Source: Kutzneria sp036403095 (lineage in GTDB: Bacteria; Actinomycetota; Actinomycetes; Mycobacteriales; Pseudonocardiaceae). Taken from it: a stretch of 64,000 nucleotides of DNA. Within the stretch, counting starts at the first letter, position 1. Each line of letters opens with the position of its first letter. The position numbers and the translations under genes were made by a program. Below, piece after piece: positions 1 to 8,615 of this stretch. Where the stretch lies: contig DASWRQ010000216.1 of assembly GCA_036403095.1 (NCBI GenBank), positions 22,812-86,811 of the forward strand, written 5' to 3'. The notes below the pieces were generated by a model that saw only the letters and a list, made by a program, of their open reading frames with translations, did not search any database and had not been told where the DNA came from.

Positions 1-726
1 CATGCCGTGCTGGTGGCAGTACGCGCCGGCGCCGGCCCAGCCGGGCGCGGTCGCGGCGGCGATGCCGTCGTAGGTGTACATGCCGTTGAAGTGCGCGACC
101 TTGCTGGTGTCGGTGGTCTGCGCGAGCACGATGTTGGCCCCGGTCACCGAGTCCAAGGCGGACCAGTCGGTGATGTTGAGGCTTTGGAAGACGTAGAACG
201 CCGGCTTGTTGCCGTGCGAGGGATCCCGGTAGAACGCCGGGCTGGCACCGTAGCGGGCGTTGAGGTAGTTGACGTCCGACGCGACCGAGGCGCCGGTGCG
301 GTTGCCGTACGGCTCGATGTGCCAGGCGACGCGGATGCCGTGCCGGGCGGCGGCGGCCAGCACGCCGGCGGCGAGACCGTCCTCATAGGACCCCTGGCCC
401 CACCAGCTGTAGATGATCACGCCGGCGCCGGATCGGGCGATCCACGTCATCTGCTGGTCGACCGCGCCGGCGAAGTCGCCGGAGTCGTACGGCCCGAGCG
501 AGGGGTAGTAGTTGGCGCCGATGTCGTCGGGCGGGGTGTGCCCGCCCTGGTCCCAGTGCCGGTAGCTGCCGTTCACGGTCGGGCTGCCGTACCAGGGGTA
601 GTAGAACAGCTGGACCTTGTCGGAGAGTCCGGCCGGGTTACGGGCCAGCGCCGTCGGGGCGTGGACGGCGACGAACGCGCCCACGAGCAGGGTCACCACG
701 ACGAGCAGGCTTCGCAAGCTTCGCAT
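1..726 (-). CDS. Secreted GH99/GH71-like glycoside hydrolase, 3' end outside window
   Basis: The frame is open from an ATG at 726 to the left edge, so only the first 242 residues are seen. Residues 1-29 form a signal peptide (hydrophobic core 7-20, ALA cleavage-type motif near 26-28), so the product is probably secreted. The mature part starts with FYYPWYG (41-47), and WHIEPYG near 135-141 matches the conserved EPY region holding the acidic catalytic residues of GH99 endo-alpha-mannosidase-type barrels (E138). Family assignment follows from these motifs; substrate is unknown. An in-frame ATG at 738 is an alternative start. It lies on the same strand as, and downstream of, the GH3 gene at 898-4443, but a strong hairpin separates them, so it probably has its own promoter in 727-852. 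Confidence 0.75.
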   Translation of the reverse strand, partial: MRSLRSLLVVVTLLVGAFVAVHAPTALARNPAGLSDKVQLFYYPWYGSPTVNGSYRHWDQGGHTPPDDIGANYYPSLGPYDSGDFAGAVDQQMTWIARSGAGVIIYSWWGQGSYEDGLAAGVLAAAARHGIRVAWHIEPYGNRTGASVASDVNYLNARYGASPAFYRDPSHGNKPAFYVFQSLNITDWSALDSVTGANIVLAQTTDTSKVAHFNGMYTYDGIAAATAPGWAGAGAYCHQHGM

Positions 727-808
727 GGCAGGGTCCATTCGGAAGCCGGTGTGACAGGGAGGTAAGCCGACCATAGGCATCTGAACGGAAAGCTGCAAGA
801 GCTCGACT

Positions 809-821
809 AGTTAACGCAACT
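809..821. promoter_or_regulatory. Upstream region of the GH99-like gene with small inverted repeat
   Basis: AGTT-aacgc-AACT lies about 85 bases upstream of the GH99-like start, in the only AT-rich part of the 727-852 gap. It may be part of a promoter/operator. It is a weak candidate, loosely similar to the TTAGT/ACTAA sites near other glycan genes in this window. Confidence 0.25.
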
Positions 822-852
822 TATTGACACTTACGGCTCCAAGCATGCGGGT

Positions 853-884
853 GCCCCGCCCGGTCGACGCTGACCGGGCGGGGC
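853..884 (-). terminator. Perfect 13-bp hairpin after the GH3 gene
   Basis: GCCCCGCCCGGTC (853-865) and GACCGGGCGGGGC (872-884) are perfect complements with a 6-nt loop, 13 bases past the stop of the GH3 gene. No U-tract follows, as is common for actinobacterial terminators. Confidence 0.8.
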
Positions 885-897
885 GGCTACGGAGCCG

Positions 898-3800
898 TCA
901 GCCGACGGCGATCGCGAACACGTGCAGCTTGGGCTGGCCCTGCGTGGCCACCGAGGTGACGTTGGGCAGGGTCACCACGGAAATCGTCTTGCCGGCCTGC
1001 AGCGGGACCGACGAGTAGTACATGTTGACCTTCTGCGTCTGCTGCCCGCCGCTGTTGTTCAGGTAGGGCAGCGCGGCCGCCACGTCCTCGCCGGGAATCG
1101 ACGGCGACTGCCACCAGTCGTTGAAGCCCAGCGCGAACTGCTGCGTGGTGCCGTCGGTGTAGACGATGGTGCCGCCGCCCGAGGGCGTGCCCGAGTCACC
1201 GGTGCCGATGAAGCCCAGCTTGCTGCCGGACCCGTCGAGCAGCACCGACTGCCCGCCGGTGAGCACGTTGTCCGGCTGACCGCCGCCGGAGGTGGGCCAG
1301 GTGAAGGTCAGGCCGTCGTGCTGCACGGCGCCGCCCGAGGTGAGCCCGGCCGCCGCCAGCGCCTGGGCCGAGTAGCTCAGGCCGCCGCCGTCCAGGTTGG
1401 CCGCGCCGGTGTTGTGGTCGTCGCTGATGCCGACGTTGTTGTACGCCGCGGTCAGCGACGCGTACGGCACCGAGGTCTGCCCGACATCCGTTCGGGTGCC
1501 GGCACTTGTGGTCGCCGTGGCGCTGAACGGATACGTGGCCGCCGCGGCGTTGGCGGGTGCGGTGACCTGCCACGTCGTCTTCACGGTCTGGCCGCCGGCG
1601 ACCGACGGGAAGGTGGCCGGCGAGGTCGCCGTCGCCGTCCAGCCGGCCGGCGCGGTGATCGACATCGTCACGTTGCCGATGGCCGCGCTGCCACCGTTGG
1701 CGAACGTCGTGGTGGCGGTGATGCTGTTGCCCGCCTTGACGATCGGCGGGATGGACAGCGTCAGCGAGTGCCCGACGACGATCACCGCGGTGCCGCTGAC
1801 CCCGTTGACCGTGACCTTGATCGTGGCCACGCCGTCGCCGGCCGCGTGGACCAGGCCCTTCGCGTCGACCGTGGCCACGGCCGTGTTGCTCGACGCGTAG
1901 GTCACCTTGGTCTTGGACAGGTCCACAAAGGACTGGTCGTTGTTGACGGCCAGCACGATGTTGTCGGCCGCCGCGTGCTGCTGGCCGGTGTCGTCGGCGA
2001 TCCACTTGTTCTTGCCGGTCAGGTCGATTGTGTCACCGGCCCGGTACACCACGGCCCCGGGCTGCACGGTGACGGAGGTGATCTTCGGCGTGATCGTCCC
2101 GGTCACCGTGGTCTGCACGCTGCTGGCGACGTCACGGGAGTTCGACGCCACCTGGAACTGGTAGACGCCGTCGTACACGGTCTGCCTGACGCCGTCCCAT
2201 TGGGACAGATCGGCGATGTGCACGGGAATGGTGATCCGCTGCGACTGCCCCGGCCGGAGCACGTCGGTCTTCTTGAACCCGGCCAGACGCTTGACCGGCA
2301 GCTGCACGTTCGGCATGGAGAACTTCTGCGCCGCATAGAGTTGCGCGACCGTGGCGCCGGCGGTCTTGCCGGTGTTGGTCACGGTGAACGAGACGTTCAC
2401 GGTGCCGTCGGCGTTGACCGTGGACTTGTCGATGGACGCCGGCGAGTAGCCGAACGTCGAGTAGCTCAGGCCGTAGCCGAACGGATAGCTCGGCGTGCCG
2501 GTGAAGTACTGGTACGTCCGCCCGAGGCCACCGGTGTCGCCCGGCGTCAACCCGTAGTCGTTCATCGGCGGCAGCTGCGAATCGTCCTTGTACCAGGTGA
2601 AGTTGAGGTGGCCACTGGGATTCTGCTTGCCGGTCACCACATCCGCCAGCGCCGCGCCCTGGGCCTGCCCGTTGTAGCCGGAGAACACGATGGCCGGCAC
2701 GCTGCCCTGCACGTCGTCGAGCACGACCGGGCCGTCGGACTGCACGACCAGCGCCGTGTTGGGGTTGCCCAGCGCGGCGACCTGCGTGATCAGCGAGTGG
2801 TAGTTGCCGGGCAGCGCCAGCGTGCTGCGGTCGTGCCCCTCGTTGGCCACAGTCCCGTCGGTGCCGACGAATTCCACCACCAGATCGGCGCTCTTGATGT
2901 CGGCCTGGGTCTGCGCGGACAGCACCGCCGCGCCGGTCGAGCCGGTGGACGTGCCGGCCGCGTCGAAGATCACGGTGGCCCCCGGCAGCGCGGCCTTGAT
3001 CCCGCCGACCGCCCCGACCTGCACGTTCGGCGCGCCCGAGTAGTCGCCCAGGGTGACCTTGTTGGCCATGTCGCCCAGCACCACGACCTTGTGCACCTTG
3101 GACGGCGTCACCGGCAGCACGTTGTGGTCGTTCTTCAGCAGCACCAACGAGTTGTCGGCGACCTTCTGGGCCAACGCTTGGTGCGCCGGGCTCTGGATGG
3201 TGTCCTTGGTGATCTTCGTGTACGGCACGCTGCCGACCGGGTCGAACTCGCCGGTCCGCATCCGGATGGTGAACACCGGCACCAGCGCGGCGTCCAGCAC
3301 GCCCTCGCTGAGCACGCCGGCGTTGATCGCCTCCTGGATGTTGGGCAGGGTGTTCTCCTCGCCCGGGCAGTTCAGCGCGGTGCCGGCCCGCAGCGCGTAC
3401 GCCTGGCCGCCGGCCGGCCCGGAGACCTTGGCGCCACTGGCCGTGTTCGTCCACGTCGCGCCGACGTCCTTGCCGTCGGTGGTCCAGCCGGGCGGCGCCC
3501 AGTTGTGGCCGCCGTTGGGCTGCCGGTAGGTGGTGCCGACCGCGCCGCAGTCCGAGGTGATGTAGCCGCCGAAGCCGTATGTCCGCTGCGCCAAGGCATT
3601 CGTGGTGTACGTGTCCGCGACCGACGGCGTGCCGTTGATCGCGTTGTACGAGGTCATGAGCCCGGCGACGTGCGCGTTCTCGATCAGGTCGCGGAACTGC
3701 GCCGTGTAGTAGTCACGGATGTCGGCGTCGCTGGCGTCCGAGCTGATGCCGGTCCGGTTGAGCTCGACGTCGTTGAGCGCGTAGTGCTTGGCCGTCGCGG

Positions 3801-4443
3801 CGACCTTGAGGTACTTGTCCGGCGTGCCGTCGGCCTTGTTGCCCTGGTAGCCGTTGACGAACGCGCCGGCGATCTGCCCGACCAGATAAGGATCCTCGCC
3901 GAACGCCTCGTCGGTCCGGCCCCAGCGCGGGTCGCGGTCCATGTTGACGGTCGGGGCCCAGTAGGTCAGCGACCCGTAGTCGTTGACGTCCGGGCCGATG
4001 TTGTTGGCGCTCACGCCCCACAGCGACTTGTCCAGGAAACCGCGCACCTCGTCGGAGACCGCGGTCGTCTCCTGGTACACCAGATCGGGGTCCCAGGCCA
4101 TGCTGGACGCGAAGTTGGTCGGGAAGCTGGTGGCGTGCACCTGCTCCGGCGGGGTGTTGGGGTTGGTGGAGGCGCCGAGCCGGTTGATGCCGTGCTGGCC
4201 CTCGTTCCAGTAGGTGTACTGCTGCACCCCGAGTCTGGGGATCGCCGGCCCGCTGTTGGTGGAGAGCTGGCGGACCTTCTCCTCCAGCGTCATCCGCGAG
4301 ACCAGGTCGGCCGCGCGCTCGGCGAACGAGTAGTGCGTGTCCTGGTAGATGGGGACAGGATCGGTGGCAGCCGCGCTGCCGCTGGTCAGGGCCAGGGCGC
4401 AGACCGCCGCGCACACCGAGGCCACAGTCGCCGTTATCCGCAT
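898..4443 (-). CDS. Secreted multidomain GH3 beta-glycosidase (beta-xylosidase-like)
   Basis: This 1181-residue protein has a signal peptide (1-27). The GH3 N-terminal barrel (about 40-345) carries the SDC motif whose Asp (D298) is the expected GH3 nucleophile. The GH3 C-terminal domain (about 395-620) and Fn3-like domain (about 660-735) follow. Then come a Big_2-like Ig domain (about 785-885, NTAVATVDAKG), a NEW3-like domain (about 890-970, APAGWTATA) and a further C-terminal beta-rich domain (about 990-1181). The sequence around YTYWNEGQHG resembles the beta-xylosidase/arabinofuranosidase branch of GH3; substrate is inferred. ATG 4443 is preferred over an in-frame start at 4500 because GGAGG precedes it by about 9 nt and the signal peptide begins there. 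It is divergent from the ROK regulator at 4596, a likely controller. Confidence 0.9.
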   Translation of the reverse strand: MRITATVASVCAAVCALALTSGSAAATDPVPIYQDTHYSFAERAADLVSRMTLEEKVRQLSTNSGPAIPRLGVQQYTYWNEGQHGINRLGASTNPNTPPEQVHATSFPTNFASSMAWDPDLVYQETTAVSDEVRGFLDKSLWGVSANNIGPDVNDYGSLTYWAPTVNMDRDPRWGRTDEAFGEDPYLVGQIAGAFVNGYQGNKADGTPDKYLKVAATAKHYALNDVELNRTGISSDASDADIRDYYTAQFRDLIENAHVAGLMTSYNAINGTPSVADTYTTNALAQRTYGFGGYITSDCGAVGTTYRQPNGGHNWAPPGWTTDGKDVGATWTNTASGAKVSGPAGGQAYALRAGTALNCPGEENTLPNIQEAINAGVLSEGVLDAALVPVFTIRMRTGEFDPVGSVPYTKITKDTIQSPAHQALAQKVADNSLVLLKNDHNVLPVTPSKVHKVVVLGDMANKVTLGDYSGAPNVQVGAVGGIKAALPGATVIFDAAGTSTGSTGAAVLSAQTQADIKSADLVVEFVGTDGTVANEGHDRSTLALPGNYHSLITQVAALGNPNTALVVQSDGPVVLDDVQGSVPAIVFSGYNGQAQGAALADVVTGKQNPSGHLNFTWYKDDSQLPPMNDYGLTPGDTGGLGRTYQYFTGTPSYPFGYGLSYSTFGYSPASIDKSTVNADGTVNVSFTVTNTGKTAGATVAQLYAAQKFSMPNVQLPVKRLAGFKKTDVLRPGQSQRITIPVHIADLSQWDGVRQTVYDGVYQFQVASNSRDVASSVQTTVTGTITPKITSVTVQPGAVVYRAGDTIDLTGKNKWIADDTGQQHAAADNIVLAVNNDQSFVDLSKTKVTYASSNTAVATVDAKGLVHAAGDGVATIKVTVNGVSGTAVIVVGHSLTLSIPPIVKAGNSITATTTFANGGSAAIGNVTMSITAPAGWTATATSPATFPSVAGGQTVKTTWQVTAPANAAAATYPFSATATTSAGTRTDVGQTSVPYASLTAAYNNVGISDDHNTGAANLDGGGLSYSAQALAAAGLTSGGAVQHDGLTFTWPTSGGGQPDNVLTGGQSVLLDGSGSKLGFIGTGDSGTPSGGGTIVYTDGTTQQFALGFNDWWQSPSIPGEDVAAALPYLNNSGGQQTQKVNMYYSSVPLQAGKTISVVTLPNVTSVATQGQPKLHVFAIAVG

Positions 4444-4546
4444 TACTTGGCTGCCTCCGTCGTTGGAGAAGCTCGGTTGCGGGGCTGGCGGCAAGGCCAC
4501 TAAGGCTGGTTTTAGCCCGAAGTGACGCCCCGACGGGACTACGAGG

Positions 4547-4592
4547 CTTAGGATTGTCCGGCAGTAGGCCTAAGTCAAGGTGTTACCTTGAC
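4547..4592. promoter_or_regulatory. Inverted repeats in the GH3/ROK divergent promoter region
   Basis: GTCAAGGT-gtt-ACCTTGAC (4574-4592) is a perfect 8-bp inverted repeat ending 3 nt before the ROK start codon. An outer pair, CTTAGG (4547-4552) and CCTAAG (4569-4574), abuts it. The placement fits an autoregulatory operator of the ROK protein, possibly also acting on the divergent GH3 gene. Confidence 0.5.
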
Positions 4593-4595
4593 CGT

Positions 4596-5780
4596 ATGGC
4601 GCAGGCTCCGCTCAACCTCAGGGAAGAAGGTCGGTTGCGGGTCCTGCAGGCCCTGCACCGCACCGGCCACAGCAGTCGGGTTGAGCTGGTCCGGCAGACC
4701 GGGTTGTCCAAGGCCACGGTGTCCACGCTGGTGGCGGACCTGATGGCGGTCGGGCTGGTGCGCGAGGACGACGAGCCGCCGGGCGAGACCCGCCGCACCG
4801 GCCGGCCGGCCCAGGGCTTGTCGCTGGTGCCGACCGCGGCGTACGCGTTCGGCGCGGACATCGGCCACCAGCACGTCCGGGTGGTGCTGTCCGACCTGCT
4901 CGGCACGCCGCTGTGGGACCGGTTCGTGGTCAAGGAGGTCGACCGGGAGCCGGCCCAGACCCTGGACCTGATCGCCGACCTGGTCACGCAAGCGTTGCGG
5001 GACAACGACATTCCGCTGGAGCGGGTGCTCGGCATCGGCGCCGGCATCGCCTCGCCGGTCGAGCGTGGCGGCGAGCTCGGCCACTCGATGATCATGTCGG
5101 CCTGGGCCGGGCTGCGGCCGGCGTGGGAGCTGGAGCGGCGCACCGGACTGGCCGGCCTGGTCACCAACGACGCGAACGCCGGCGCGCTGGCCGAGCGGCT
5201 CTACGGCGTCGCCCGCGACACCGGGGACATGGTGTACGTGCGGCTGTCGGCCGGCATCGGCGCGGGCATTGTCGTTGACGGACAACTGATGCTCGGCGCC
5301 CGCGGCCTGGCCGGCGAGGTCGGGCACCTGCTGGCCGAGCCGGGCGGGCGGATCTGCCGCTGCGGCAACCGGGGCTGCCTGGAAACGGTGGCCAGCCCGG
5401 TCGCGGTGGCCGAGCTGCTGGCCCGCAGCTGGGGCGAGCCGGTGACGCCGCTGGACCTGCCGCGGCTGGTCGCCGAGGGCAATCCCGGGGCGTGCCGGGC
5501 GATCGAGGACGCCGGCGAGGCCGTCGGCCGGGTGCTGGCCTCGGTCGTGACGCTCGTGGACCCGGAACTTGTTGTGGTGGGCGGGGATCTGGCCTCGGCC
5601 GGCGAGCTGATCCTGGCCCCCGTCCGGTGGAACATCCGCAAGCACGCGCTGTCGCTGGGCGCGCGGCAGGTGTCCGTGGTGGCGGGGGAGCTGGGGGATC
5701 GGGCCGAGGTGCGGGGAGCCGCTGGGATCGTGTTGTCCAACGCGCCCCGCCTGCTCGCGACGGCCGCCAGCGCGGCGTGA
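4596..5780 (+). CDS. ROK-family transcriptional regulator (XylR/NagC type)
   Basis: The protein has 394 residues. An N-terminal winged helix (about 5-75, with SKATVSTLVADL as recognition region) is followed by a ROK sugar-kinase-like domain (about 85-390). The ROK signature lies around GEVGHLLAEPGG, next to the zinc motif CRCGNRGC (about 253-262). Members with an HTH are sugar-responsive regulators. The divergent GH3 gene and the distant xylA/xylB pair suggest xylose or a xyloside as effector; this is inference. ATG 4596 is chosen because the domain begins there. An in-frame start at 4554 would place the inverted repeats inside the coding region. A strong bidirectional hairpin follows the stop codon. 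Confidence 0.88.
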   Translation: MAQAPLNLREEGRLRVLQALHRTGHSSRVELVRQTGLSKATVSTLVADLMAVGLVREDDEPPGETRRTGRPAQGLSLVPTAAYAFGADIGHQHVRVVLSDLLGTPLWDRFVVKEVDREPAQTLDLIADLVTQALRDNDIPLERVLGIGAGIASPVERGGELGHSMIMSAWAGLRPAWELERRTGLAGLVTNDANAGALAERLYGVARDTGDMVYVRLSAGIGAGIVVDGQLMLGARGLAGEVGHLLAEPGGRICRCGNRGCLETVASPVAVAELLARSWGEPVTPLDLPRLVAEGNPGACRAIEDAGEAVGRVLASVVTLVDPELVVVGGDLASAGELILAPVRWNIRKHALSLGARQVSVVAGELGDRAEVRGAAGIVLSNAPRLLATAASAA

Positions 5781-5793
5781 CCGGCCCCGTTGC

Positions 5794-5843
5794 GCCGGGA
5801 AGGTCGCCTTCACCGCGTTCGCAGTGAAGGCGGCCTTCCCGGC
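5794..5843. terminator. 20-bp hairpin between convergent ROK and ThuA genes
   Basis: Positions 5794-5813 pair with 5824-5843 over 20 bp (19 Watson-Crick plus one G-T) around a 10-nt loop. The hairpin fills the 70-base gap between two convergent stop codons, so it can end transcription from both sides. Confidence 0.85.
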
Positions 5844-5850
5844 ATTGGGC

Positions 5851-7119
5851 TCAGGACTGCTGCTGCAACCGGAACGACTGCGACGCGACCCCGGTGCAGG
5901 TGGCCTGGGTCAGCTGCGTGCCGTCGCCAGAACCCGAGGTCGTCAGGCACTTCTGGGTGGCCATGCTGGTGAAGTGCCAGTAGCCGCCGCCCTCCTGGAC
6001 CGCCTGCCACTGCTGGTTCGTGCCGCCGCCGTAGGCCCACAGCTGGATGCCGGCGCCGTCGGAGGTGGAGCGACCGGACACGTCCAGCGATTCGGCGGTG
6101 TTGCCGCGGTTGTTCACCCGCAGCCAGGGGCCGTTCGTTCCCTGGAACTGGAACTGCTGCCCGTTGCTGTTGTTGCAGGCGTATTGCTGGATCACGGTGC
6201 CGTTCGCGGTGCCGCCGCTGCGGGCGTCGACACACTTGCTGTTGCCCTTGTTCACCAGGCTGAAGTAGCCACCCGGATTGATCTGGTCAGTGGGGGCGTC
6301 CGTCGGGGCGCCGCCGCCGAGCCATAGTAGGCCGTCGATGATGAACTTGTCCTGGACCGGATCCGCGAAAGTGGACGACAGTGGCGTCTTCGTCGTGTAG
6401 TTCATCGCGTCGTGCCCGAAGTTGGCGTACAGCATCTTGTATTGCTTGTTCGCCCACAGAATGGGGTAGTAGCCGCTGTACCAGGACTGGTTGGGGTCGG
6501 TGCCGACCGGGAAGCTCGACGCGTCGACCGAGGCCAGGACCTGGATGTTCGGGTTCTGCCGCAGGTCGTTCTGCCAGCTGTACCATTCGCTCACGCCGGC
6601 CGTCCAGGTCGTCGGCAGCCGCCGCGTCGCCGCGTGCGACGAATCCGTGTGCAGAATGGCGGTGGTCGGGAACCAGGTGTTGTTGCGGAACGTTCCGGTG
6701 CCCATCAGCGTGTTGTTGAACCACGACCAGCCGGTGCCGGAATCATTGTAGGCCGACACGTGCCAACCGAAGTACGCGCCGCCGTTCTGCATATAGTGCT
6801 GGAAGCCGGCGCGCTGGCCGGAATCCGTCGGCACGTCGTCGAGGAACATGACGACATTGGCCTGCGCGGTGGTGAGGCTGTTCAGCATCGACCAGTTGTT
6901 GGTCTGCTGGTACGAGAAGTTGTACTGCGCCGCGACCTGGGGGAACCAGATCGCCGCCTCCTTTTCGAATGCGATGTGTGCGTCGTCGTACGTGCCGGAG
7001 TAGAAGGCGATGACCTTGAACTGCGGCGCCTGCGGCGCGGCGGGGGTGTTGGCTGCCGTGGACAACAGCAACACCAGGGACAGCGCGGCGACGACCGCGC
7101 GCGCGAGCCTCGTTTTCAC
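5851..7119 (-). CDS. Secreted ThuA-domain protein with C-terminal ricin B lectin domain
   Basis: The protein has 422 residues and a signal peptide (1-28). A ThuA-like domain (about 34-270, starting KVIAFYSGTYDDAH) belongs to a glutamine-amidotransferase-like fold linked to sugar and trehalose use. A ricin-type beta-trefoil (about 280-420) carries QxF/QxW-type repeats such as QQFQF and QQWQAV and should bind carbohydrate. The pair suggests an extracellular sugar-processing or binding protein; its exact reaction is unknown. The start is GTG 7119, preceded by GGAAAGG. It faces the ROK gene across a bidirectional hairpin, and its upstream region carries a CTTAGT element also seen before xylA. Confidence 0.85.
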   Translation of the reverse strand: MKTRLARAVVAALSLVLLLSTAANTPAAPQAPQFKVIAFYSGTYDDAHIAFEKEAAIWFPQVAAQYNFSYQQTNNWSMLNSLTTAQANVVMFLDDVPTDSGQRAGFQHYMQNGGAYFGWHVSAYNDSGTGWSWFNNTLMGTGTFRNNTWFPTTAILHTDSSHAATRRLPTTWTAGVSEWYSWQNDLRQNPNIQVLASVDASSFPVGTDPNQSWYSGYYPILWANKQYKMLYANFGHDAMNYTTKTPLSSTFADPVQDKFIIDGLLWLGGGAPTDAPTDQINPGGYFSLVNKGNSKCVDARSGGTANGTVIQQYACNNSNGQQFQFQGTNGPWLRVNNRGNTAESLDVSGRSTSDGAGIQLWAYGGGTNQQWQAVQEGGGYWHFTSMATQKCLTTSGSGDGTQLTQATCTGVASQSFRLQQQS

Positions 7120-7210
7120 TGGGACCCTTTCCGTTCAGGGCGACGGGTAGGGGCCGTCCGAGCTGGCGGTCTGCGGAGCGACGTGCAGTCAAGGAAGCAT
7201 AAATCCAGCA

Positions 7211-7233
7211 CTTAGTTCAAGACTCTAATTAGG
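7211..7233 (-). promoter_or_regulatory. CTTAGT/CTAA element upstream of the ThuA gene
   Basis: CTTAGTTCAAGACTCTAA lies about 92 bases upstream of the ThuA start, inside an AT-richer stretch. TTAG (7212-7215) and CTAA (7225-7228) form a short inverted repeat. The octamer CACTTAGT (7209-7216) recurs exactly at 27486-27493 before xylA. It may be a ROK-type operator or part of a promoter; this is not proven. Confidence 0.35.
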
Positions 7234-7309
7234 GGAGCGCGCACGTTCGGCGCAACGGGCCCTGCAGTTGCGCCTTTCGGCCGCGGCGGCGCGCATGCGT
7301 CAATGGGCA

Positions 7310-7352
7310 AATTCGCCCCCTGAGTGCTTTCCTGACACTCAGGGGGCGAATT
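7310..7352 (-). terminator. Perfect 17-bp hairpin after the DUF1772 gene
   Basis: Positions 7310-7326 pair perfectly with 7336-7352 (17 bp, 9-nt loop). It lies about 25 bases beyond the stop of the minus-strand DUF1772 gene. Confidence 0.85.
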
Positions 7353-7375
7353 GTCGACGCCTTTGTTTCATTGTT

Positions 7376-7843
7376 TCAGCTCACCGCGAGCGTGACCACC
7401 AATGCGGCCAGGCCGCCGGTGCTGGTCAGCGTGCGCACGTTGTTCCAGCGCACCCAGCGCGTCTCGAACTCGTGCCACGCCGGGCCCGGTTCGGCCGGGT
7501 CGGCCTTGTCCAGGGCCAGGTTGAGCGGGATGTTGATCTGGAAGGTGATCAGCAGGGCGGCGCCGAACAGGACAAGGCCGACCGCCTCGCCGGCCACCCT
7601 CGGCCAGTTGCCGCCGAGCCCGTCCACGAAGATCGACACGACCGTGAGGAACGGTGCGCCGACGAAGCTGAGGGCGAACCAGCCGTTCAGGATCGCGACG
7701 TTGATCCCCTGCATGGTCTGCACGCGGACCGCGTCGTCGCTGCGACGCAGCCCGGGCATCACCGCGCAGCTGAAGGCGTAGAACAGGCCCGCGCCCAGGC
7801 CGGTCGCCACGGTCGCGAGGACGAGCACGATTTGTCCGAACAT
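7376..7843 (-). CDS. DUF1772 (anthrone-oxygenase-like) membrane protein
   Basis: A protein of 155 residues with four predicted membrane segments (about 5-27, 52-72, 84-104 and 137-155). The family features are visible: a small residue-rich first helix ending in FYAFSCAVMPGL, a conserved NxxxLNGWF-type second helix, and an N/D-rich loop with NIPLN before the last helix. Some DUF1772 proteins are anthrone oxygenases or are linked to polyketide tailoring. Most have no known role and no polyketide genes are nearby. It lies downstream of the P450-nucleotidyltransferase pair on the same strand, 33 bases after the latter, so it may be co-transcribed. A long terminator follows. Confidence 0.8.
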   Translation of the reverse strand: MFGQIVLVLATVATGLGAGLFYAFSCAVMPGLRRSDDAVRVQTMQGINVAILNGWFALSFVGAPFLTVVSIFVDGLGGNWPRVAGEAVGLVLFGAALLITFQINIPLNLALDKADPAEPGPAWHEFETRWVRWNNVRTLTSTGGLAALVVTLAVS

Positions 7844-7876
7844 GTCCTCCAGTCCATGACTCGGCGCGGCCCGGCG

Positions 7877-8614
7877 TCAACAGCAACTTGCGATCGCCGC
7901 CCGAAGGTAGGCCAGCGCCGCGGCCTGCCGGTCGGCGTCGGGCGGCCCGCCCTCGCCCAACCGGGTTGTCCGATGCCGCAACGCTTCCTCGATGATCGCC
8001 CGGTGCTCGGGGAACGCCTGGATGGCGTGCCGAGCGGCGCCGGACTTCGAGGTGATGTCGCCCGTGACCATCGAGTAGTGCAGCCGGCTGATGCCCAGCA
8101 CGACCCAGGCGATGCCGACGGCGTGGGCCAGGTCGGCCGGGTCGTCGAGGTGCTGCCGCCAGTACGTGTTCGCGTTGCCGCGCACCCATTCCCGCAGTTC
8201 CTCGGGATCCGCGTGCACGTTCAGCTCGGCCGGTCGCGGGCCCCTGATCCGGACACCGTGGTTGGCCAGCGTGATCCACTCCACCGGCGACCGGCCCTCG
8301 TTGCCGACGCCGAGCCGGCCGTCCAGCTGATAGTGGCCGTCGGGCAGTTCGGCCGGGCTGGTGCGGAGATCCGTGAACGTCACGTACAGGCCGTCGAACC
8401 GGTGCAGGCCCTGGTGGACCTGCCGCAGCAGCTCCGGGTCCGGGTCGTCGGCCACCGCGATGAAGTCGACGTCCGAGACCTCGTCGTGGAAGTCGTCCAG
8501 GGCAATGGATCCGACCAGGTAGAGGCCCTGCAGCAGGCCCGGGCTGGCCTGGTCCATGCGCTGCGTGTAGCGGTCGACGAGGTCCTTCGCCCTTGGTGGC
8601 AACATGATCACCAC
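7877..8614 (-). CDS. Nucleotidyltransferase-fold protein (aminoglycoside adenylyltransferase-like)
   Basis: A 245-residue protein. GSIALDDFHDEVSDVDF (about 35-51) contains the GS-x(n)-DxD signature of the polymerase-beta nucleotidyltransferase fold. The helical C-terminal half resembles the DUF4111 region of streptomycin/spectinomycin adenylyltransferases, so it may adenylylate a small molecule. Resistance is only a possibility, because many actinomycete homologues are unassigned. The start (GTG 8614, or ATG 8605) lies just past the P450 stop codon with no clear Shine-Dalgarno, which suggests translational coupling. Confidence 0.75.
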   Translation of the reverse strand: MVIMLPPRAKDLVDRYTQRMDQASPGLLQGLYLVGSIALDDFHDEVSDVDFIAVADDPDPELLRQVHQGLHRFDGLYVTFTDLRTSPAELPDGHYQLDGRLGVGNEGRSPVEWITLANHGVRIRGPRPAELNVHADPEELREWVRGNANTYWRQHLDDPADLAHAVGIAWVVLGISRLHYSMVTGDITSKSGAARHAIQAFPEHRAIIEEALRHRTTRLGEGGPPDADRQAAALAYLRAAIASCC

Positions 8615-8615
8615 A

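Noticed and set aside
922..4503. 1193-codon open frame antisense to the GH3 gene
   Set aside because: It mirrors a well-supported GH3 protein. The translation is Arg/Gly/Val-rich with no domain, as expected from the third-position G/C bias.
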